A stretch of DNA of 64,000 nucleotides from Bemisia tabaci (lineage: Eukaryota; Arthropoda; Insecta; Hemiptera; Aleyrodidae). The position numbers were made by a program, and so were the translations under genes. This document shows positions 56,216 to 64,000 of the stretch, piece after piece; position 1 is the first letter of the stretch, and each line of letters opens with the position of its first letter. The stretch lies in the NCBI RefSeq assembly GCF_918797505.1, contig NC_092794.1:33408122-33472121 (forward strand), in the 5' to 3' direction. Under the pieces are notes generated by a model. It did not search any database, had not been told where the DNA came from, and worked only from the letters and a program-made list of their open reading frames with translations.

Positions 56216-57479
56216 AGGGCGATAAGAAAATCCTATCGCCAGCTATAAAAGCTATAGAAAATCCAACAGACGGCCATAAGATTTCTCTATCGCCTTTATG
56301 GCTTATTTTTACCAGGGATAATAACACGAATTTCTCGTAGAACCCTTGAAAATTGGCTTCCTTTTTGGGCAGCCGATTCGGCCATCGAACCAGGGTTTAA
56401 ATGGAAGCTGATAATAACACGCTCTGAGAAAGATTTTGAGATGAGTATAGGAACGGTTTGTAAATAACGAGGAGAGGCGGGCAAAGCGGCTAAAATCCGA
56501 TCAAATTTTTGCCATTTTTCTGTTGAGATGAGGTTGCCGCGGACTTCTGACTGTTTCCCCACATGATTTCGTGTTCAGCATATTGATACGCAAGTATTTT
56601 CACAAGTAGAATCTAGTTTTCCCGTTAGGGAGTGGACATATTTCGCTTTTCCGATTTTATACGGAAAATTGATAGTTTTTCGAGATTGAAATTACGTATT
56701 ATTGTTCCATGAAAAATAAATGCGCCCAAATTGACTGTAGCATATTGACTTTTACATATGTGCACCCACAAAATTGATTAGTAAATTCAAAGAGTGGGTA
56801 CATCGAGCTGGTATATCAAGTTTCCGCGATATTTTACGGCAAACCGGTAGATTTTCGGGATGTAGATTTCTTACTTTCAACTCATAAATGAATAAAGCAT
56901 GGACATGGCTGAACTTCTTTGCATGGAAAGACGTTTAAAATAAAAAAATCAAGACATATTTAATGCAATTGCATTTATTTCGAGTCAATTTCTTTTCCAT
57001 AATATAACGGGATTTATACTACCGGTGATTTGGGTATTTTAGCCCTAAAATACTTTTAAATCGACTTTATCTTTCAGGAGTTCGACAGAATTTTTTCTTT
57101 CTTCGCTTAATTATTCCGTTGCACATTTCTTCAAAAATCTGAGAAGATTTTGGTTGAGGCAGATCAAAAAACTTAAACTCGTTCGAATGGCTTTCTAAAT
57201 TCACAATAGGTACACGGTCTCGTCAAGGTGCGTCGTTGACCTCGCAGTGTTGAATCGTGGATTCTCTTGTTGTGCTGCTTGCCTATTTTAAAATCTCTGT
57301 AAATGAAAACTAAGGGGCTGACATGTGTGAATTAATGACGCGCCTTATCAGCACATTGTGTTGGAGTTCACTGCTTGTTTTCAGTTTCGTTGTCCTTCAT
57401 TTCGTTGAAGATTTACTACTTTATTTGTGTACGTCGAGTTAAAACTGTGATCAGATTTTTATATTATTTAATTTTTTTT

Positions 57480-58215
57480 TTTTTTGGCTAATTTATTTTT
57501 TAGTCGCCTTTGCTGTTTAGGCGGGTATTATATCTGACGTCCAGATTTCAAATCGGGTGGCCGAAGTTTTAATACGTACAGAATTTTTAGAAGATTATAG
57601 TTCATTCCGTACCTGTTTTTTTTTTCTCTTTCTTGCTCATACTTTTTGTAAATGAAGTTTTATTTCCTTTTGGAAACGGAATAAGTTTTGAAGATTTAGC
57701 TAGTTTCTTTTTGTTTAATTTTTTTTCCAATGACGTAAAATCTTAATTTTTTCCCCCTATTTCTCTCAATATGATTTTTCCTCTTCCTTTCTTATGCTGG
57801 TCAAAAAATTGACTGAGTGAAGTTTCTAGTAAGTAGGTCTGAAGTATCCTAATTTTACCCTGCAAGACTTGCATTGAAAATTAATTGCTTTCAATTTTGG
57901 AAAGATCGGTGGAATTTTTCCAGCATTTTCGTAAAAAAGGAGGGGTATCGATAAGGGCCTTTTTTGCCCCCTCCTGGAATCTGGAAATTTATGCGGGTTT
58001 TCCAAGTTGACTCAATGTAGTTTATGGAAATTTTCATGACTTAGCCTTAGGCCACTGAATACGTGTTAAACGGTTGCCTAAACATAGGTCTCCAGGCGTA
58101 TTTTAGGGAAAATTCGTGTTTTTCTATCACCCCCCCAAGGCTTTTTTGACACCGAGTACAACGTCTAACTAAAACGAGCTTTTGATATGTTATCAAGGAG
58201 GCTTTAGGACACATT
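57480..58215. other. No supported gene
   Basis: T-rich sequence with homopolymers and no recognised domain, element ends or repeats elsewhere in the window. Confidence 0.45.
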
Positions 58216-58221
58216 TTAACC

Positions 58222-58490
58222 CTGGTTTGGTTTTAATTAGATGATGCGCTCATAGTTAAAATTTTTTTTTTTCAAAAATCGACGTTTAAGGGACATCCGC
58301 AAAAATCTTAGGGAATTACGCCGTTGGGGATTTTTTTTGGCTACAGTTAAAGAAAATCTCCTTGTGAGGGTGTATGAAGGCACGTTGAAGACACGTGTTC
58401 CCTATGATTTTGCGGATGTCCCTTAAACGTCGATTTTTGAAAAAAAAAAAAATTTACTATGAGCGCATCATCTAACTAAAACCAAACCAG
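58222..58490. repeat. Foldback palindrome (269 bp)
   Basis: CTGGTTTGGTTTTAATTAGA plus GATGCGCTCATAGT is mirrored near 58456-58490. GACGTTTAAGGGACATCCGC is likewise mirrored, with an unpaired centre of roughly 45 bp. Confidence 0.85.
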
Positions 58491-58555
58491 AGTCTTGTAA
58501 CGAAGAAAGATATCGAGGTCCGGTTCGGACGAAAAATCGTCTAAAATTGCATTCT

Positions 58556-59436
58556 TTAAGATTCTGGAGCTCCAAATCCCGATAGCACATTTCCAAATTA
58601 ACGTATGTGCTTTTTTTTGTTTTTGAGTCGATAAAATTTCTCTTAAACAGAGAATTCACAAGGTACTTATTTTTTTTATTTGAACCAAAACCGGGTTTTA
58701 AATTGTTCGTCTTTTTCCGCATCCAAGGAATGGTCTATAAGGCTGGGGAAATAAACGGTTCCAAAGTAATGAGTGATTGAAGTTCCCGCTCAACGCGCGC
58801 CGACCGATTTGCGCGCGCCAAAATATGGTTCCAAAGCCGAATTTGGGTGTTAATAAATCAGATTAAGTGGTCAAATCTTGCAAAATACATTTTCAAGGAT
58901 TCTTGAGGGTCGCTCAGTTCAAAAATTACAGATACTTCTAAGAATGCACTTTTTTCCGTAGTGCTATCATAGAGGCCCACTAAGCGGCCGGTCGGTCCGC
59001 ACTCAGTGAGCCTCTCAAGTAGCGCTACGGAGCTGTAATTTTAAAAAAAGTGAAATTTCCGAAACATGTGTAATTTCTGAACTCAGCGACCCTCAAGAAT
59101 CCCTAAAAACTTATTTTGCACGGTTTAAACATGTAATCTGATTTAATAACACCCAAATCTGACTTGTGGGTGCGCGAAAATCAGTCAGGGCGCGTTGACG
59201 GAAACTTCAATCGCTCATAACTCTCGAACCCTTCGGTTCCCCAGCTTAATGGACCACTCGTTGGATGAGGAATAAGACGAACAATTTTGAAAACTGGTTT
59301 TGGTTCAAATAAAAAAAAAAAATAGGTACCTTGCGAATTCTTTGTTCAAAAGAAATTTTATCGACTCTAAAATTGAAAAGAATCACATATGTCAATTTAA
59401 AAATGTGATATCGAGTTTTGGACCTTTAGAATCTTA
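58556..59436. repeat. Large imperfect palindrome (about 880 bp)
   Basis: Arms of about 400 bp are inverted copies: AATTTCTCTTAAACAGAGAA against the complement of TTCTTTGTTCAAAAGAAATT, TTATTTGAACCAAAACC against GGTTTTGGTTCAAATAA, and TTTGGGTGTTAATAAATCAG against CTGATTTAATAACACCCAAA. The centre is near 58990 (GCGGCCGGTCGGTCCGC). No coding sequence is supported. Confidence 0.82.
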
Positions 59437-59439
59437 AAG

Positions 59440-60650
59440 TATCCTGTTCGATCGATCTTGCTGATTTTTGGTTCGAGGGGGTATTTTTTGATGGGAAACT
59501 CAAATTTCCTACCCGAATTTCGAAAATTTGAATTTTTTTCAAATTTTGACTATGAGCTTGTTCGTTAATTTTTGATTTTTGCATTTTTTGAAGTATTAAC
59601 TACTCATAAGCCACAAGAATTTTCGCCGATATTTTTCGAATTTCAATCCACGAAAAACAAGTTTGAGATTGCGCCTTCCGAGTTCCCCTTTAAACGCGTG
59701 TCTCCGAAGAATGAAAGATCCCCTGAGTAAGGTCATTTTCGACCACATCCACCATCTTGGATTTTCGAATTTTTTAAATTAGACCAGTAAATTCGAGTTT
59801 CCCGTCCCTAGATACTCCCTGGTACCAAGATTCACCACGATAGATCGAACAGGAGCCAAGATAGCATCTTAGGCCACATCCGCCATTTTGGATTTTCAAA
59901 TTTTTAAAATCTGACTAGAAATTCTAGTTTCTCGTCCAAAAATACACCTGGTACCAAAAGTCAGCAAGATCGATTGATCAGGAGCCGAGATAGCATTTTG
60001 GGCCACATCCCTAATCGTGGATTTTCGAATTTTCAAAATTTCACGATTCACGGGTTTCTTGCCGATTCACGGGTTTATCGATCAATTCACGGATTTTTCG
60101 AACGACTTACGGGGTTGTCAATCGATTCACGGATTTGTCGATCGATTCGCAGGTTTTTGATTAATTCACGGTCGTCAATCGAATCAGTGCCGATCGAATC
60201 ACGTCAATCGGTTCACGTTCCTAACTTTTCGATCGATTCATGTCGGACATGTCGGATTCATGACACCGGTTTTTCAATAATTTGTCGATGGAGTCGGTGT
60301 CGATCGATTCATGCTTTCATATTCCGATCGATTCATGTCGATCGAATCTATAAACCCTCCCGTCCAAATTGCATGTTAATATTTGCCACCATTCTCGAAA
60401 TATTAGCATGTCTGTAGGTATCTATATTTTTGGTACACCCTGTTTTTGGTATAATATCTTTCCGCAAGGACAATACACCTCCCCTCTTCCTGGTATGATG
60501 GGAGGAAGGGGGGTTTTCTCTGTTCGGGTTAACCCTCCAGTGTGTAATAGTGACACCAGGGTCGTCTCCCCTATGCAGTCAGTGCTAAAACAATCTATAG
60601 TCCCTAATTACAAAATGAGCCTCCCCGGATTCTTCATTTTGCAATAATTC
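59440..60650. repeat. Repeat family Y, inverted copy without the LINE
   Basis: In reverse it matches 19520-17566 and 12348-12055 as one continuous sequence, lacking both the LINE and the 501-bp foldback. It contains the same TCGATCGA words (60050-60350) and two or three 130-bp units (59750-60010). Confidence 0.82.
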
Positions 60651-60668
60651 ACTCTAAACGCAATCACA

Positions 60669-61253
60669 GTGTTCCCCCACGAGAACTTCCTAGGAAAAGT
60701 AAAGAAACTTACTAGGGGCCCTGCAAAGACGCTTCAGCAAGTGGCCAATCGTTTAAGCGAATTATCTAATTGCAAATTAATGAGCAAGCTGTACAGTTGC
60801 AAAGCTAAGCCAGAAGTTTCATTTCAGAACAGACACAATGACGGACCACTCCCTTTATTTCATAGAAATCCGCAGTACAAAACTTTGATTCTTCCAGATT
60901 TTAAATTGACTATTGCCAATTCCTCCTCTTCTTATTGCCAAATGAGAAACGAAGACATCGTTCAGATTGAAAACTTCGCCTATTCAGTGCAATTAAGAGA
61001 GGTTGTGATAATTGGTAAAAAATTCACTGACTTAACAAGTTTCTACGGTGAGCCTCTCCTACAGAGTTCTTCTTTAGGAATCTTCAAAGGTAAACATTTG
61101 TCGGCTAGGAAGCATTGGCAAATCTCGGAAGCAATGACCAAGTACATGGCACTTCCGCTGAGTGCCCTAGTAGCAAAAATACTAGTATCAGATACGGTAT
61201 CTTCAAATACCGTATTTAATTCGTATGTTATATGTATTTTATACATGTATTAA
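60669..61253 (+). CDS. Possible transposon-associated protein, C-terminal-like ORF
   Basis: A 194-residue open frame. The middle (NRHNDGPLPLFHRNPQYKTL, MRNEDIVQIENFAYSVQLRE, LREVVIIGKKF) and the end (SSLGIFKGKHLSARKHWQIS) resemble the C-terminal domain of a family of transposon-derived proteins common in insects; this is from memory and unconfirmed. The last 20 residues run into an AT-rich repeat and are probably not native. There is no start context or splice site I can defend, so it could be an exon or a fragment. Confidence 0.4.
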   Translation: MFPHENFLGKVKKLTRGPAKTLQQVANRLSELSNCKLMSKLYSCKAKPEVSFQNRHNDGPLPLFHRNPQYKTLILPDFKLTIANSSSSYCQMRNEDIVQIENFAYSVQLREVVIIGKKFTDLTSFYGEPLLQSSSLGIFKGKHLSARKHWQISEAMTKYMALPLSALVAKILVSDTVSSNTVFNSYVICILYMY

Positions 61254-61400
61254 ATACTTGAATCTAGATACAGTATAATATATGTATTTTATACATGTAT
61301 TAAATATAAGTATTTGGATTCAGTATTTAATATAAATTTTATACATATAAAATAGATGAATTTTATAGCGAAATAAAATTTGTATTTTATATGTATTTAA
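61200..61400. repeat. AT-rich TATACATGTATTAAATA repeats
   Basis: TGTATTTTATACATGTATTA occurs at about 61232 and again at 61285, with further TATTTAAT-type words. It is partly palindromic. Confidence 0.7.
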
Positions 61401-61404
61401 TTTT

Positions 61405-61615
61405 TCCCCCTGCCCGGCGAGTGCACTCCATGGTGAGTACCTAGGTATCAGTCATGTTCCCCAAGCAGGCCCCCCACTTCCATCGGTGGGCCCCGGGGTC
61501 GGATCAGTCAGCGGGCCTCTCTTTTAGTAAACTATCTAAGGGGGGTCTGGGGGGACCGCCCCCAGTAGGTGGGGGGTTTGGGAGGCCACCCCCGAAATTT
61601 TTTAAAATTTTGCCT
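61405..61615. other. GC-rich island without a recognised gene
   Basis: An abrupt GC- and C/G-run-rich stretch (GGGGGGTCTGGGGGGACCGC; GGTGGGGGGTTTGGGAGG) between AT-rich sequences. Composition differs strongly from its neighbours. No frame or RNA fold is convincing by eye. Confidence 0.35.
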
Positions 61616-61949
61616 CCAATCTAAGTAATTTTTTAATTTAGAAGAAAGATGCAGAAAGTTCTAAGATGGTTAGTCGTATGTTCAAAAGATAGAACTTACA
61701 AAAATTAAGTAGGCAGTGTAAAATATGGTCATGTGGTATCTGATTTTTGCATTTGCCCATAAAATGGAGCTTTTCTGAGTGGTATAAGTTGAAGGCTACA
61801 GGGACACATCTTTTGCATAAGAAACATACTCCTATTTATGTACTCATTTGCCAACGTGTGTTACATATACACTTCCTACTATTTGTATATGTAGTAGATG
61901 CATGTTAAATTTGTATCAATGGTATGCATGATATGCAGTAAATTCATCC

Positions 61950-62170
61950 CTGCTAAAAATGTTTCATGGAATTCCATGGTATTCCGTGCTGTTTTCCATG
62001 GAATTTCATGGTGAAGACACGGAACTCCATGGAGAAGGCACGGAACTCCATGGAGACTCCATGGAGGAGACACGGAACTCCATGGTGACACCTGGGTTTC
62101 CATGGTGACTACATGGGATTCCATGGTGGCAGCAGAAGATTCCGTGGTGGCTACATGGAATTCCAAGGGA
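61950..62170. repeat. TTCCATGGAA array with an ATCCCTGCTAAAAAT end
   Basis: Starts ATCCCTGCTAAAAATGTTTC and continues as repeated GGAACTCCATGGAGA / GGAATTCCATGG words (about a dozen CCATGG cores). It shares its end and word type with the array at 47412-47710. Confidence 0.72.
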
Positions 62171-62179
62171 GTGTCACGG

Positions 62180-63900
62180 AATAGCAAAGGACATGCATTG
62201 AAACGCCGTGAAACATTGGAGACCACCACAAGAATCAACATGGTAATCTGGAAGCCTTTGATCATTGACTATCAGCAACTATTTGCTGTTTCGTTATGCA
62301 TTATAGAATTAAGTTGAACTATACTCACCGAAGTTCACTAATGAGGGCCACTAAAATGTTTCATGTCATCAGTTATCACAGAATAAGTCTTGATTAGTGC
62401 ACTGGCTACAACCGTCCTACAACCATGGCATTCCCAAGACAATGCCCACCATTTAACAATTGTACCAGTCGGTAGCAATTACTTTTCACACAGAGAAAGT
62501 ATTCATTTAAAATATGATCAACTTAGAGATTTGCTATGGCTGACAGAGATGTAATAATAATTTGCCGCTTATACTCTGTTTAAGACAACTGAAATAACCG
62601 CAATAGTATGTCAAAAAACAGAAAACACGCAGCTTCTTCAAACCACGCATACAACGTAGGTACAGCTTTAAAGTCTGTCAATTATAAATCAAACGTCTAT
62701 GTTTTGCAAGATTAGTTTAGACACTGACTATTCAATAGGATGATATTATGTACAGTGGAAAGCACGAAGAAAGACAGAGACTTTCAATTTTTTAGAATTT
62801 TCATTGGGGTAGGGGGAGTTAACTGCCTATGAAGGAAGTGTGTAACAAACTGATAAGGCAAAGTAGCGCCTGAAAGCAAGTTATATCCGATTGCCTTTAC
62901 TGAAGCTCACTCATCATACTTCCAAATCTCCTGTGTGAAACCAACATTGAATTGTAGAAAGAACCGAATAGCTGTAATAGGAAAATCAATGAGAATTGAG
63001 ATGTATCTATCAGAATTTTTTCATTCTATTTCTACGCATGGCCAAAATAAAAATTTGAGGAGTGATTACCAAGAATCCATCACGATACACTGCTGGCTTA
63101 CTTTCAGTTTAATCAAAATCTACCAACTTCGAGGTAACATTACTTTCGTAACGAAGAAGGCTCGAATTCGAGCTGAAACTACTTAAATCAAATAAAAAAA
63201 TTAAAACTTACATTATGTTCTGGCAGTGATAACCAACAACTCATCTTGTGTTTCTTTACGATTTAGCTCCGGCTCCTGTGTTGCAATCCTGCCCTATTTC
63301 ATGTTGAAATTTTATTTTAAAAAAATGAAAGCAAGAATAGAACGCAAAAGTTGAAGGTGTGACATATGAAACATTATTGGCGTTACGCATTTCAATAATA
63401 AATAGGCAAATGAGTTTTTATAGATCATGCAGATTTAAATAAAAAATCCTCAATTCAATTCGGCAACTCAGGAGATGTGCCACCCCGCTCTGCCTCGCCC
63501 TGCCTAGTCGGTACTCGGTATTTTGAGGTTAGATTATCAACGAGGCGAGATGTCAGGCGCTGTGAGGTGAGGCTCTCGCAAACTTTACAGTAATTCTCAG
63601 ATCAGTATATATTTCTTGACTTCCTGCTTTCGCTACATTACGCCAAATCCGAGTTGAATGCAAGGGCCTTGAACTGAATCTAGGTAAGTCATGAATAACA
63701 ATGATTAGCAATTCCCATTACTGAATGTAGGCACCAATAGGTAGTGATCCATCAGCGCTCAGTAACCTCTTTATAGATATAGAATCATAGCATTATGTAC
63801 ATTTATTTCTGCATTTTGATAAACTATTCTAACATTATTTGTTGAATAGTAGATTCATATGGGCTCACCATTTTCTCTATCTTCTCTTTGGTCACTCCTC
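62180..63900. other. No supported gene; likely flank of the terminal gene
   Basis: AT-rich and not visibly repetitive. The last part (63860-63908) is pyrimidine-rich and ends in a CAG, a possible 3' splice site just before the ATG at 63919. Confidence 0.4.
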
Positions 63901-63918
63901 CGAGTCAGCACCTCAAAC

Positions 63919-64000
63919 ATGAACCGTGATCGAATTTTGGTCACAGTCTCCCTTATCGTGTTTTCAGCACATGCTAAACACTCTAACTGCATTCCATTCC
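63919..64000 (+). CDS. Start of a secreted protein (signal peptide), runs off the window
   Basis: The ATG sits in an insect-like context (CAAACATGA). The 27 visible residues begin MNRDRILVTVSLIVFSAHA and then KHSNCIPF. A short charged start, a hydrophobic core (ILVTVSLIVF) and an A-H-A cleavage site form a convincing signal peptide, with the mature protein beginning near KHSNC. A pyrimidine-rich tract with CAG at 63908-63910 could be a 5'-UTR splice acceptor. The rest lies outside the window, so the function cannot be stated. Confidence 0.5.
   Translation, partial: MNRDRILVTVSLIVFSAHAKHSNCIPF

Larger units (their letters stand above)
54466..56317. mobile_element. CCCTGG-ended TIR element (1852 bp)
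   Basis: The ends are CCCTGGTAAAAATAAGCCAT and its complement. AT flanks both sides, and X copy 1 shows the site with a single AT. Subterminal arrays consist of CTATAGCC/GGCGATTG words: 54495-54630 on the left and a long array on the right (55790-56300, e.g. ATCGCCGGCCATTCGTGGCT repeated). The interior holds a tRNA-like module, a 480-bp T-rich block (54905-55385) and a small GC-rich part. No transposase is present. Confidence 0.82.
53041..57377. repeat. Repeat X, copy 3 (inverted, split)
   Basis: In reverse orientation it has both ends seen in copy 2 (CAAGCAGTGAACTCCA at 57377; GTATACGCGCCAA at 53041) and the blocks seen in copy 1. A CCCTGG-ended element (54466-56317) is inserted in it at a site that copy 1 shows empty. 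Without that element it is about 2.5 kb, the longest X copy here. Confidence 0.78.

Noticed and set aside
55957..56216. Repetitive frames (SHEWPAIERSIAGY-like; RRLNVLSPAIRGY-like)
   Set aside because: Both strands stay open because of a ~45-bp tandem repeat; this is DNA-level periodicity, not a protein.

Overview
The window reads as AT-rich nuclear DNA of an animal, most likely an insect. The reasons are a spliced peptide-precursor exon, a Jockey-type LINE, Polinton/Maverick, copia and BEL/Pao remnants, tRNA-derived modules and many foldback/MITE elements. I suspect a hemipteran, but the sequence does not settle this. I see no rRNA genes, CRISPR arrays or bacterial operons.

Host-like signals are few. 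A large exon on the minus strand (10328-11705) encodes nine tandem 26-residue units, each ending in Lys-Arg; this is a repetitive secreted-peptide precursor that I cannot place in a family. At the very end (63919-64000, +) a good signal peptide opens a secreted protein that runs off the window. A FLYWCH zinc-finger fragment lies at 899-1367.

Transposons fill the rest. 1809-2398: hAT-type MITE. 2717-3298: 31-bp terminal-repeat element. 8741-9844: terminal-inverted-repeat (TIR) element with ATCGCGAT words and a tRNA-like module. 12050-19900: repeat family Y, with a near-intact Jockey-like LINE (12349-17552, 13-bp target duplication), a 501-bp foldback and a 130-bp satellite. 20828-33594: a decayed Polinton with long TIRs that each carry a small membrane-protein gene. 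It holds a truncated PolB, an ATPase fragment, a gene split by a solo LTR, two small paralogues and a mutated integrase. Repeat X is inserted twice. 33720-38300: a copia element. 38466-43325: a BEL/Pao element split by a MITE and a 1.47-kb foldback. 43340-49460: tandem and dispersed repeats. 49780-52310: a second Polinton fragment split by a CACTC-ended element. 53041-57377: a third X copy split by a CCCTGG-ended element. 58222-59436: two palindromes. 59440-60650: inverted Y copy without the LINE. 60669-61253: an ORF that may come from a transposase-associated protein.

Two points stand out. First, several unrelated-looking elements share one design: short TIRs, an apparent 2-bp target duplication, and arrays of one short palindromic word private to each element. 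Three of them also hold a tRNA-like module. Second, the solo LTR contains five successive hairpins whose loops are nearly constant while their stems change in a compensating way.
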